From an uncultured Bacteroidales bacterium (lineage in GTDB: Bacteria; Bacteroidota; Bacteroidia; Bacteroidales; F082), in NCBI GenBank assembly GCA_947307415.1, contig CAMZJA010000002.1, forward strand, positions 124,001 to 188,000: DNA of 64,000 bases. The letters are read 5' to 3'. The translations under genes were made by a program, and so were the position numbers. The notes below the pieces were generated by a model. The model had not been told where the DNA came from. It worked only from the letters and a program-made list of their open reading frames with translations, and did no database searches. Within the stretch, counting starts at the first letter, position 1; the number at the start of each line of letters is the position of its first letter. This document shows positions 1 to 7,586 of the stretch, piece after piece.

Positions 1-395
1 AGCTGTCTCTGCAAGCTGCGACGAATCTTTCGCTCCGCGTTAAGCTTGTCCTGCAGCTGCTGCTCGGGCGTTTCCATCACTATGTAAAGCGGATTCGGCG
101 AGTATTTGTACGTTCTCGGGCACGCGTCCATGTCGACGAGCTGATAGCCTTTCTTCGTCACCGAGTCGAGCTGGAAAAACTCACCCGTAGTGGGAAACGT
201 GAACGCTCCGTCCTCCGCATTGACAAGAATAGCTGTACGGTCTTTCACCGACACCACCGCGCCTTTCAAACCCTGTCCGGGCACAAGCTGTCCGTTCACC
301 ATACGACCCTTGGTCTTTACGTATCCCTTCTGTTTCTGTGAAAACGCCGTCAACGCACACAGTACGCACAACGACAACAACAACGCTTTTTTCAT
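1..395 (-). CDS. Secreted protein, N-terminal part (gene runs off the left edge)
   Basis: Reading leftwards from an ATG at 395 the frame stays open for 131 codons to the window edge, so this is the N-terminal part of a longer protein. It starts with a clear type I signal peptide (MKKALLLSLC..., Ala/Leu-rich core, cleavage probably after AFSQ). After it comes a short segment (GQGLKGAVVSVKDR, then DGAFTFP) resembling the beta-sandwich carboxypeptidase-regulatory-like domain seen at the front of many Bacteroidetes envelope proteins. The visible end (PEQQLQDKLNAERKIRR) looks like the start of a charged helical region. From memory of similar Bacteroides proteins, TPR repeats may follow outside the window, but they are not visible here. 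Function unknown; probably periplasmic or outer-membrane associated. Confidence 0.75.
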   Translation of the reverse strand, partial: MKKALLLSLCVLCALTAFSQKQKGYVKTKGRMVNGQLVPGQGLKGAVVSVKDRTAILVNAEDGAFTFPTTGEFFQLDSVTKKGYQLVDMDACPRTYKYSPNPLYIVMETPEQQLQDKLNAERKIRRSLQRQ

Positions 396-414
396 ATTTT
401 CAGATTTTATTCTG

Positions 415-446
415 CAAATATATAAAATTTTTTGAAAATCAACAAT
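415..446 (-). promoter_or_regulatory. Bacteroidetes-type promoter for the partial secreted protein
   Basis: On the minus strand TATATTTG (415-422) matches the TAnnTTTG -7 box exactly, and ATTG (443-446) lies 20 nt upstream as a weak -33 box. The start codon at 395 is about 20 nt downstream. Confidence 0.6.
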
Positions 447-503
447 TTATAAAAAAATATAGAAACGCCATGCTGTGACGTCTCTACATTTTCATTATAA
501 AAA

Positions 504-542
504 CTAGACGACCATTCGTCCAGACTGGTTTAGGTCGTCTAG
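504..542. terminator. Bidirectional hairpin terminator, short copy of a duplicated element
   Basis: A perfect 10-bp stem (CTAGACGACC at 504-513, complement at 533-542) is flanked by A-rich and T-rich sequence, so it can act on both strands. It lies directly after the stop of the membrane-protein gene ending at 558. Its right half matches the larger hairpin at 1211-1278. Confidence 0.7.
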
Positions 543-557
543 CTTGTTTCACCAATA

Positions 558-1112
558 TTATTCAGCAACTGGTGTCGCGACTTTCTTCCAGCCGAGGAGC
601 ACCATGACGAACTCGATGATATAGAAGATACCTCCGATGATTGCGCCGATACCTGGGATGATATCAAACACACCGCCGATGATACCGAGAATCATAGCGA
701 TGAACAACATCTTCATGCCGTCTTTGCCAGGGAATGTCTCCGATTTCTTCAAAGCGCTGTAGCCCAACAGCATAAGGACGCATGACACGATTACTGCGAT
801 AGGTCCCAAGAGCCAGCCTATACCGATAATCTCGCCTAAAATCAACGACAAGATGTAAACCAAGACACCGTTGCTCAATTTCTTTGCTGCTGCTGCGTCG
901 GCATCGTCAACCAACAAAGCCATGTCTTTAATTCTGAGGAAGAAGGCTATAAAACCTGCCACAACACAGAAATTAAACATCTCAACAAACCATCCCAAAC
1001 CAGGAACCATGTTGAACACAGCGGCACAGATGCCTGCTATTGAATAAAGTAACACATTCTTGTAAATCGCGTCTGTCGTACGATTCCAGTTTTGAATTTT
1101 TTCTGCTTCCAT
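558..1112 (-). CDS. Small multi-pass membrane protein, unknown function
   Basis: 184 aa and strongly hydrophobic, with about four or five membrane segments. Two parts look related: the N-terminal half has FNMVPGLGW and the C-terminal half has FDIIPGIGA, each followed by a hydrophobic stretch, which suggests an internal duplication of a Gly-rich two-helix unit. A short charged loop with an Asp/Ala-rich stretch (DDADAAAAKK) separates them. I do not recognise the family. It has its own promoter and is flanked on both sides by the same type of hairpin terminator, so it is probably a single-gene transcription unit. Confidence 0.75.
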   Translation of the reverse strand: MEAEKIQNWNRTTDAIYKNVLLYSIAGICAAVFNMVPGLGWFVEMFNFCVVAGFIAFFLRIKDMALLVDDADAAAAKKLSNGVLVYILSLILGEIIGIGWLLGPIAVIVSCVLMLLGYSALKKSETFPGKDGMKMLFIAMILGIIGGVFDIIPGIGAIIGGIFYIIEFVMVLLGWKKVATPVAE

Positions 1113-1151
1113 AATGTTAATTTTTTGATTAATAATAGGTTAATTACGAGG

Positions 1152-1183
1152 CAAAGATAAACACTATATTTTTAAAAAACAAA
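1152..1183 (-). promoter_or_regulatory. Bacteroidetes-type promoter for the 558-1112 gene
   Basis: On the minus strand TTTG (1180-1183), then 20 nt, then TATCTTTG (1152-1159): a full match to the TTTG/TAnnTTTG pattern, about 40 nt before the ATG at 1112. Confidence 0.75.
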
Positions 1184-1210
1184 TTTATTTGAAAATTTTT
1201 GCAAAAAAAA

Positions 1211-1278
1211 CTAGACGACCATAAATCAGGCCTTGGATTAATGCGAAGCTTTTGTCCAGCCTGGTTTAGGTCGTCTAG
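1211..1278. terminator. Long hairpin terminator of the EF-G-like gene
   Basis: Outer stem CTAGACGACC (1211-1220) pairs perfectly with 1269-1278. The stem continues after a one-base bulge with 10 more pairs (1222-1231 with 1259-1268, one G-U). Eight A lie before and five T after, giving a U-tract on either strand. It sits 24 bp past the stop of the EF-G-like gene. It shares its outer stem and right arm with the shorter hairpin at 504-542. Confidence 0.75.
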
Positions 1279-1301
1279 TTTTTAACGACTAACAATAATT
1301 G

Positions 1302-3437
1302 TTAATCTTCCTCTTTCTTCGACTCCTCGTAAGCCTTCAACAGCTTGGTCTGGACATCGGCTGGAACCTGAGCGTACTCAGCATATTCCATTGTGAATGA
1401 GCCACGACCTGATGTGAGTGAGCTGAGAGCTGTAGAATATTTATCCATCTCTGCCAACGGCACCTTTGCGCGGATTATCTGGTAGTGACGGTCTGAGTCC
1501 ATACCCATGATGATAGCGCGACGGCCCTGAAGGTCAGTGTTAACAGCACCCATCATATCTTCCGGCATGCGGACTGTGAGATCGTAGATAGGTTCCATAA
1601 TCTTAGGACCTGCTGCCTTAAATGCGATTGAAAATGCCATACGACCTGCGATCTTGAATGCCATTTCGTTTGAATCGACTGGGTGCATCTTACCATCGTA
1701 CACGTAGACGATGATGTCGCGGGCGTAAGAACCTGTCAATGGACCTTCTTCGAGGCGCTCGTTGATACCTTTCAAGATAGCCGGCATGAAACGTGCGTCG
1801 ATAGCACCACCGACGATACAGTTCTTGAAGATGAGCTTGCCGCCCCATGGGAGGTCGTACTCCTGAGTATCACGGACCTGGAGGTCTGTTGGGTCGGTGT
1901 AGCCTTCATAGTAAGGAGCCAAGCGCATGTGAACCTCACCGAACTGACCTGAACCACCTGACTGTTTCTTGTGACGGTAGTCACCGTTAGCTGACTTGGT
2001 GATAGTCTCTCTGTAAGGGATCTTAGGTGATGCGAACTCAACAGCGATCTTGTGGACGTTGTCGAGGTACCATTTGATTGTGTTGAGGTGATATTCACCC
2101 TGGCACTGAAGGATATTCTGTTTCAACTCACGTGACATACCAGTGATGATAGTCGGATCGGTCTTGTGCATATCGTTGAGGATACCGCCAAGTTTTTCAT
2201 CTTCCTGTGAGTTGACAGCTTTGATTGCGATTGAGAAGATAGGTGTCGGGAACTTCATTGCAGGGAATGCGGCGTCAGCAGCTTTTGCATCGACGAGTGT
2301 GTCGTTCACGCGCACATCTTTCAACTTGATTGTTGAGATGATATCGCCAGCGCAAGCTTTCTCGACTCTCTCACGTGTCTTACCGTTTGAAACGAGGATC
2401 TGTGAGATACGTTCCTTGTTGCCTGTACGTGGGTTGACGAGGTCCTGAGCCTCAGCGATTGTGCCACCGTAGATACGTGCCATAGCGACGTCGCCAACGT
2501 TCTGCTCGTTAGAGATCTTGAAGAAGAACATTGCGGCAGGATCGTTAACGCTGTTGTGGAACTCTGTGCCGTTTTCAGCTTTGATAGGAGCAACGTGTGC
2601 CGGTGATGGGCAGGCGTTGACGATGAACTCGAGGAGACGTGTCACGCCGACACCGCCTTTAGCTGCGCCGCACATGACAGGGAACATCTCGCGTTTTGCG
2701 ATACCCATGCGGATACCGGCTTCCATATCTTCCTCTGAAAGTGTACCTTCGTCGAAGAATTTCTCCATCAAAGCGTCGTCGCCTTCTGCTGCGTGCTCGA
2801 TAAGCTCGTTGTGAAGTTCTTCAGCTTTGTCGGCCAAGTTTGCAGGGATGTCCTGAACCTCAGGAGCGCCGTTGCCGTTCTTGAAAACGAGCATCTTCTT
2901 CATGATGAGGTCGATGACAGCGTTGAAACCCTCACCTGTGTTCACCGGGAACTGGATAGGAGTGACTTTGTCACCGAAGTATTCCTTCAACTGATGAATG
3001 GTATCGTCGAAGTTGGCGTTGTTGTGGTCGAGCTGATTCATGAAGAACACCACCGGTTTGTTTGTGTTGGCGGCGTGTTTCCATGCGTTTTCTGTTGTGG
3101 CCTCAACACCTGACTGCGCATTGACTGTGAAAACAGCTGTGTCGGCAGCGCTCAAACAAGCGACGATATCGCCAGAGAAATCGCTAAAGCCAGGAGTATC
3201 CAAAATATTGATTTTCTTGTCGTTAAAGATTGTGTAGCACAAGCTGGCGTTAACAGAGATACCGCGCTCCATCTCGATCGGGCGGTAGTCTGACACTGTG
3301 TTTTTACTCGAAGTGTCGCCTTTTCTGTTGATGAGCTTGCCTTCGAAAATCATATTTTCAGCAAGCGTTGTCTTTCCGGATTTAGCAGCTCCAATAAGAG
3401 CGATGTTCCGAATTTCTTCTGTCTGGAATACCTTCAT
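1302..3437 (-). CDS. EF-G paralogue (EF-G2-like) lacking the catalytic histidine
   Basis: 711 aa, the full length of elongation factor G, with the GTP-binding domain, domain II and domains III-V in order. The P-loop is GAAKSGKT (16-23). Switch I is ERGISV rather than the usual ERGITI. The G3 motif reads DTPGFSDF (80-87), so Phe84 stands where EF-G has the GTPase-activating His (DxPGHVDF). The G4 motif is NQLD rather than NKxD. These changes point to the EF-G2 type of paralogue, some of which bind GTP but hydrolyse it poorly or not at all, rather than the main housekeeping EF-G, which is not in this window. It would act on the ribosome in translocation, possibly under starvation. The gene stands alone with its own promoter and terminator. 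Resistance-type ribosomal protection factors are less likely. Confidence 0.85.
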   Translation of the reverse strand: MKVFQTEEIRNIALIGAAKSGKTTLAENMIFEGKLINRKGDTSSKNTVSDYRPIEMERGISVNASLCYTIFNDKKINILDTPGFSDFSGDIVACLSAADTAVFTVNAQSGVEATTENAWKHAANTNKPVVFFMNQLDHNNANFDDTIHQLKEYFGDKVTPIQFPVNTGEGFNAVIDLIMKKMLVFKNGNGAPEVQDIPANLADKAEELHNELIEHAAEGDDALMEKFFDEGTLSEEDMEAGIRMGIAKREMFPVMCGAAKGGVGVTRLLEFIVNACPSPAHVAPIKAENGTEFHNSVNDPAAMFFFKISNEQNVGDVAMARIYGGTIAEAQDLVNPRTGNKERISQILVSNGKTRERVEKACAGDIISTIKLKDVRVNDTLVDAKAADAAFPAMKFPTPIFSIAIKAVNSQEDEKLGGILNDMHKTDPTIITGMSRELKQNILQCQGEYHLNTIKWYLDNVHKIAVEFASPKIPYRETITKSANGDYRHKKQSGGSGQFGEVHMRLAPYYEGYTDPTDLQVRDTQEYDLPWGGKLIFKNCIVGGAIDARFMPAILKGINERLEEGPLTGSYARDIIVYVYDGKMHPVDSNEMAFKIAGRMAFSIAFKAAGPKIMEPIYDLTVRMPEDMMGAVNTDLQGRRAIIMGMDSDRHYQIIRAKVPLAEMDKYSTALSSLTSGRGSFTMEYAEYAQVPADVQTKLLKAYEESKKEED

Positions 3438-3483
3438 TTTGTTTAAATTCTATATTTATTAATACTTTTTTTCAATTTGGGTG

Positions 3484-3513
3484 CAAAAGTACAAAAAATA
3501 ATCGAAAGTCAAT
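3484..3513 (-). promoter_or_regulatory. Promoter for the EF-G-like gene
   Basis: Minus-strand TACTTTTG (3484-3491) matches TAnnTTTG; ATTG (3510-3513) lies 18 nt upstream. The start codon at 3437 is about 47 nt downstream. Confidence 0.6.
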
Positions 3514-3538
3514 CAATTAATATAAAATAAATTTATAT

Positions 3539-3706
3539 GAGATTCCTCACCCCCTTTCGGGTGTTCGGAATGACAAGGCATTATTAATGAAAAATATGGC
3601 GCGGCATAACGGAACCTACTAATTAGTATGAACCATCAAGCCGCGCCAAATTGTCCAATAATTATCTTGTCATTCCGAACGGAGCGTTAGCGGAGTGAGG
3701 AATCTC
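3539..3706. repeat. Compound palindrome: two inverted intergenic repeats around a GC-rich hairpin
   Basis: Two copies of the dispersed repeat face each other: 3539-3576 reads GAGATTCCTCAC...TTCGGAATGACAA and 3667-3706 is its approximate reverse complement. Between them is a perfect 9-bp inverted repeat (TGGCGCGGC at 3597-3605 with 3640-3648) that encloses a 10-bp palindrome (3618-3627). It fills most of the gap between the EF-G-like gene and the kinase gene, which ends at 3709. A transcription-ending role is possible. Confidence 0.7.
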
Positions 3707-3708
3707 AA

Positions 3709-4677
3709 CTAAAGACTAAAGTCTTCCTGAATTTGATTCCACTGCTCTTCTTTGAGCTTAGCGCCGAGGTTTTGGATGACATTTCCGGCCAGGCAAGTGC
3801 CCAATTCACCGCTCTTTTTAAGGTCGTATCCTTTGATGAGTCCAGCCATGAAACCTGCAGCGTACATGTCTCCTGCGCCTGTAGTATCAATAACTTTAAC
3901 TTTGTTGCAGCCCACAGTGACTTTCTCGTTGCCGCGTTTAATCATCGAGCCCTTGCTTCCGACTTTCACAACTGCAATTTCGCAATGTTTTCCAATGAAT
4001 TCCAAAGCATCCTCAGGTGTGCTGTGTGTCAATGCCTTAGCCTCTTCCTCGTTAGCGAAAACGATGTCAATTTGTGGCAAAAGTTCAATCAAAAAGTCGC
4101 GGTTATCCTCGACAACATTGTATGAAGCGAGATCCAAAACCACCTTGCAGCCTGCCTGTTTCGCGAGCTCAATTGCTTTCTTGAAAAGCGGTCGGTTTGC
4201 AATGAGATATCCTTCAACGTAGCAGTAATCCCAGCCTTTGAAAAGATCCACAGTGAGGTGACTGTCGCTCAACAAAACCGCTGCCCCGAGATGTGTCGCG
4301 AAGGTACGTTCACCGTCGGGCGAGATGATTGCCTGTGCGATGCCAGATGGTACGTCGCCGTGGAACATTATCGGCTTCACTCCCACCGATTTCATGGCGT
4401 CGTCAAAAAACTGACCGACTTTGTCGTTGCCAGTAAATCCTATGAATCCTACTTCCACACCGCATTTTGCCAAGCCGTGAATTGTGTTTGCCGCCGAACC
4501 GCCCGAAGCCATGGAGTTGTCAAACTTCTCCAAAGCCTTAGCCACTTTCGCCGAGACCTTCTCATCGACAAGCTGCATGGAACCTTTCGGCAGTCCCAAC
4601 TCATTGAGGATGTTATCATTATCGATTCTCGTGAGGATATCCACGAGAGCGTTTCCAATACCTAATACTTTTTTCAT
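3709..4677 (-). CDS. PfkB-family carbohydrate/adenosine kinase
   Basis: 322 aa from the ATG at 4677. The frame stays open for 54 more codons upstream, but those lie in intergenic repeat sequence, so MKKVLGIGNALVDIL is the better start. PfkB signatures are present: GGSAANTIHGLAKCG near residue 60, an acidic nucleotide-binding region, and the C-terminal DTTGAGDMYAAG motif with the catalytic Asp and anion-hole GAGD. The N-terminal pattern GNALVDILxxI and overall arrangement resemble Bacteroides proteins annotated as adenosine kinase. It would phosphorylate adenosine or another ribosyl/sugar substrate using ATP; the sugar specificity cannot be read from sequence. It lies downstream of tRNA-Asn on the same strand and may share its transcript. 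Confidence 0.8.
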   Translation of the reverse strand: MKKVLGIGNALVDILTRIDNDNILNELGLPKGSMQLVDEKVSAKVAKALEKFDNSMASGGSAANTIHGLAKCGVEVGFIGFTGNDKVGQFFDDAMKSVGVKPIMFHGDVPSGIAQAIISPDGERTFATHLGAAVLLSDSHLTVDLFKGWDYCYVEGYLIANRPLFKKAIELAKQAGCKVVLDLASYNVVEDNRDFLIELLPQIDIVFANEEEAKALTHSTPEDALEFIGKHCEIAVVKVGSKGSMIKRGNEKVTVGCNKVKVIDTTGAGDMYAAGFMAGLIKGYDLKKSGELGTCLAGNVIQNLGAKLKEEQWNQIQEDFSL

Positions 4678-4694
4678 GGTTACTTCTATTATTA

Positions 4695-4784
4695 TGAGAT
4701 TCCTCACTTCGTTCGGAATGACAGTCCTTCGTTCTGATAGATCCGTTGTCATTCCGAGCCACGAAGTGGCGAGGAACCTCGTTG
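4695..4784. repeat. Pair of dispersed palindromic repeats in inverted orientation
   Basis: 4695-4725 (GAGATTCCTCAC...CGGAATGACAG) and 4745-4784 (TTGTCATTCCGAG...GAGGAACCTC) are two further members of the repeat family, facing each other. They lie in the leader of the kinase gene and produce a spurious N-terminal extension of its reading frame. The stretch 4785-4884 shows nothing else. Confidence 0.7.
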
Positions 4785-4884
4785 TCATTACCGTTATTAC
4801 AAAAAAAGAAAGAACGCCTGTTGGTATCCTTTCTCTCAATTAATAACATGAAACATAAAAAATTACACTTTGTAATCTCTCTTG

Positions 4885-4958
4885 CGCCCCCTTCAGGACT
4901 TGAACCTGAGACCCCCTGATTAACAGTCAGATGCTCTAACCAACTGAGCTAAGGAGGC
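4885..4958 (-). tRNA. tRNA-Asn (anticodon GTT)
   Basis: 74-nt cloverleaf on the minus strand. Acceptor stem GCCTCCT pairs with AGGGGGC (one G-U). D arm GCTCAGTTGGTTAGAGC, anticodon loop CTGTTAA with GTT (complement at 4922-4924) and T loop TTCAAGT are all clear. The CCA end is not encoded. Confidence 0.95.
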
Positions 4959-4985
4959 TATAACGGTTTTCTCCGTTTGCGGTTG

Positions 4986-5019
4986 CAAAAGTACGACGTT
5001 TTTCAATACGGGCGACAAA
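4986..5019 (-). promoter_or_regulatory. Promoter for tRNA-Asn (and perhaps the kinase)
   Basis: Minus-strand TACTTTTG (4986-4993) with TTTG at 5016-5019, 22 nt upstream. It lies about 28 bp before the tRNA 5' end. Confidence 0.55.
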
Positions 5020-5072
5020 AATTTGAAGATATTTTTGAAAAAAATTTTATCTCATTGAAAATCAATACATTT

Positions 5073-5657
5073 TTACTCAAAAACCGTGTGCCAAAGTATT
5101 GAAATGTCGCGCCAAACGCTCCAATTTTCGTAGTATTCTTTGTTGATTTTCACCTTGTCGGGCCAAATAACCTCGTCGTTATACTTCTTCGGATCGCTTT
5201 GCTGAGCCAAAATTTTATCCTCATGGCGATATTTTATCGAGGCTGGACCCGTCAAACCGGGACGCATTTTCAAGATAATTCTGTCATCACCTTCAAGTTT
5301 GTCGGCATAGCCCGGCACATCGGGACGAGGACCAACAAAACTCATGTCACCTATTAATATATTAATAAGTTCCAAAAACGTGTCGACTTTCGTCTCGCGG
5401 AGCCATCTGCCGAACGGCAGAATCCTGACATCGTCGGCTGTCGTCACCGAGCCTTTGGCTTCCGAATTGTCGCACAAAGTGCGCATCTTGAAGATTCTGA
5501 ACGGCTTGCCGTCTTTTCCAACCCTCACCTGCCGATATACAAAACTGCCTTTTGGCATCTTTATCTTATGCAAAATATAAATCACCAAAAGAAACGGCGA
5601 TAAAACCACCAATAAAATCAAGGAAAAAAACCTGTCAAAAATATATTTTATAATCAT
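5073..5657 (-). CDS. Small phosphoglycosyl transferase (initiating sugar transferase) with altered catalytic dyad
   Basis: 194 aa, the size of the minimal monotopic phosphoglycosyl transferase (PglC/EpsL type). These enzymes move a sugar-1-phosphate from a UDP-sugar to undecaprenyl phosphate at the inner face of the inner membrane. Visible features: one N-terminal hydrophobic re-entrant helix (11-29), FRIFKMRT (53-60), GDMSFVGPRPDVPGY and the RPGLTGPA segment. The usual DELPQL motif reads DTFLEL (from Asp92), so the Asp is kept but the neighbouring catalytic Glu is Thr93. It is the last gene of the operon and overlaps the preceding glycosyltransferase by 4 bp. It could be an active variant, or an enzyme with reduced or changed function. 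Confidence 0.85.
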   Translation of the reverse strand: MIIKYIFDRFFSLILLVVLSPFLLVIYILHKIKMPKGSFVYRQVRVGKDGKPFRIFKMRTLCDNSEAKGSVTTADDVRILPFGRWLRETKVDTFLELINILIGDMSFVGPRPDVPGYADKLEGDDRIILKMRPGLTGPASIKYRHEDKILAQQSDPKKYNDEVIWPDKVKINKEYYENWSVWRDISILWHTVFE

Positions 5658-6784
5658 AAAGCTTCAACCTCAGAATAAATCTTCGCCATATCCTTCAATG
5701 AATTGTCAATCACAAACTCTACTATGCTTTCTGTGGCGTATCTTCCCATTACTTCTCGTTTTTCAGGATTTTCATACATAAAAACAACCTTGTCGATAAA
5801 ATCATTTTTATCATTCAAATCAAACAAAAAGCCATTCTTGCCTTGTTGTACCAAATCTCTATGACCCCTGATGTCAGAAACCACAACAGGTCTTCCAAGA
5901 TATAACGACTCAGCCACACTCATTCCCAAACCTTCCTGTATACTTGATGAAACTCCCAAATCACTGATATTTATCAAATTACCAACATCATCTCTAAATC
6001 CAATAAAATTGATATACTCAGCAACACCAACAGTTTGTGACAGTTTCATCATCTCTTCTTTTTCTTCTCCTCTTCCTGCAAATATCATTTTAATATTAGG
6101 AATTCTCTTTACCAATTCAGGCATCGCTTCAATTAGAAATTTAAAGTTCTTTCTTGGAATAAACTCCGCCATATAAAGCAAAATGAAATCATCTGGCTTA
6201 TATCCATACTTTTCTCTTAACTCATTAAAGTTCAATTCTTTATCACAACCAAGTCGAAACGGATCAATACCTATTCCATGAATTTTATATGTCCTTTTAT
6301 TTTTAAAGCCTCGCGTTTGAACCAACTTATAATCTTCGTTATTTATTGTCGCTATCGCGTCTGTATATCGCGATAAAAACTTCTCAATCGGATAAAACAC
6401 CAACCAGTTTTTCTTTGGTGCGCCTTTGTAGAAATGAAGTCCGTGCGCTGTGTAAATCACCTTTACTCCAAATCTCTTTCTTGCTTTTCTTGCAGCTAAT
6501 CTTGCCACCACACCACCCATAGGTGTATGACAAGAAATCAAGCTATATTTTTCAACATCTATAAGTTTTCGTAATTGCATAATTGCTCTCAGATTGCATA
6601 TCTTGAAAGGATTCCTCTCAATTTCCATCTCAATAATCCTATCAGCATAAGGAACTTTATAATCGTCTAAATCATTCGCCACCACATGCAACTCATAACC
6701 ATGTTCCTTAAACCATTTCATATATGGCAAATGAAATGAGACTATATGCTCGTAAATATTGGCGACAAATAAAACTTTTGGCAT
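5654..6784 (-). CDS. Glycosyltransferase family 4 (GT-B fold)
   Basis: 376 aa. The N-terminal half has the GT4 acceptor domain start (KVLFVANIYEHIVSFHLPYMKWF) and HTPMGGVVARLAAR. The C-terminal Rossmann domain has LLYMAEFIPRKN, a sugar-nucleotide region and the SIQEGLGMSVAESLYLGRPVV block with the conserved E-x7-E pattern. It would extend the lipid-linked repeat unit on the cytoplasmic side. The gene overlaps the small phosphoglycosyl transferase by 4 bp and follows the 6786-7586 gene after 1 bp. Donor and acceptor sugars cannot be told from sequence. Confidence 0.9.
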   Translation of the reverse strand: MPKVLFVANIYEHIVSFHLPYMKWFKEHGYELHVVANDLDDYKVPYADRIIEMEIERNPFKICNLRAIMQLRKLIDVEKYSLISCHTPMGGVVARLAARKARKRFGVKVIYTAHGLHFYKGAPKKNWLVFYPIEKFLSRYTDAIATINNEDYKLVQTRGFKNKRTYKIHGIGIDPFRLGCDKELNFNELREKYGYKPDDFILLYMAEFIPRKNFKFLIEAMPELVKRIPNIKMIFAGRGEEKEEMMKLSQTVGVAEYINFIGFRDDVGNLINISDLGVSSSIQEGLGMSVAESLYLGRPVVVSDIRGHRDLVQQGKNGFLFDLNDKNDFIDKVVFMYENPEKREVMGRYATESIVEFVIDNSLKDMAKIYSEVEAL

Positions 6785-6785
6785 C

Positions 6786-7586
6786 TCAGCGATTTTTCAA
6801 ACTAATATCATGCATTTTCAACACTGCCTTCACACTTAGATTTGGCATAATTTCCCTAAAAGGATAAAGCAACTTAACGATGATCCCAAACCACCATTTA
6901 TACCGGATTTTTAACTTGCAATATGCCTTTCTGAACTTGAATTTCTGTTGTAAAAAAGGCTGAACATTCGAGTGTTCTGTGATACTTCGCGCACCATCGG
7001 TCACATATTTCAGCTTGTTTTCACCAAAATAATACTCATTCAATCTATAAAAAAAGCCATAATATGGATACGATGTGTTGTGTTTATACTTGTGATATAT
7101 CGTCACCATATCATAGAAACAACCCAAATCAAACATCCTCACTACGGCAAAACCCACAAAACGATCGGTCGTTATATCAAAAGCACCCCAAAATTCACAT
7201 TGATTCTCATGCCAACTGTCTAAAAGGCTCTGAAATACTTTTTTATTCATTTTTCTATCTTTAACAAGATAATGTTCATTAACATCCTTCAGTATTTCAA
7301 AACCTTGATCAACAACAAGTTTCTTATCAATCTTTTTATAAACCAGTCTATTAAACGCTCTTCTGATCTGATTTCTTGTGTTTGACGACAATTCCTCCAT
7401 TCCACCAAATGAATCTTTGATGATATACCAAAAATTCGATTCTTCCTTTTGGTCAAAATCATAGGTGTTTCTGACCATCCAACCTCCTTTTTTCAACAGC
7501 TCATCGCATTGATTATCAGTTAATTGATAATCAAAATGTGGCGCTGAAATCCAGGCATGCCGATAAAGATAAAATTCGTTCGTCAT
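6786..7586 (-). CDS. Protein of unknown function, possibly a FemAB/GNAT-type acyltransferase
   Basis: 266 aa, no signal peptide or membrane segment, rich in aromatic and basic residues. The central part (residues ~95-200: RNQIRRAFNRL..., then FVGFAVVRMFDLGCFYDMVTIYHKYKHNTSYPYYGFFYRLNEYYF) has the feel of the GNAT/FemAB fold, with a beta strand carrying FVGFAVV and a following helix, but no motif settles it. Its position between two polysaccharide enzymes, with a 4-bp overlap to the upstream phosphoglycosyl transferase, suggests a role in modifying the repeat unit (for example N- or O-acylation). This is inference. Confidence 0.6.
   Translation of the reverse strand: MTNEFYLYRHAWISAPHFDYQLTDNQCDELLKKGGWMVRNTYDFDQKEESNFWYIIKDSFGGMEELSSNTRNQIRRAFNRLVYKKIDKKLVVDQGFEILKDVNEHYLVKDRKMNKKVFQSLLDSWHENQCEFWGAFDITTDRFVGFAVVRMFDLGCFYDMVTIYHKYKHNTSYPYYGFFYRLNEYYFGENKLKYVTDGARSITEHSNVQPFLQQKFKFRKAYCKLKIRYKWWFGIIVKLLYPFREIMPNLSVKAVLKMHDISLKNR

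Noticed and set aside
4619..4849. Frames around the kinase start, including the 54-codon extension
   Set aside because: They consist of dispersed-repeat sequence; the PfkB fold starts at the ATG at 4677.
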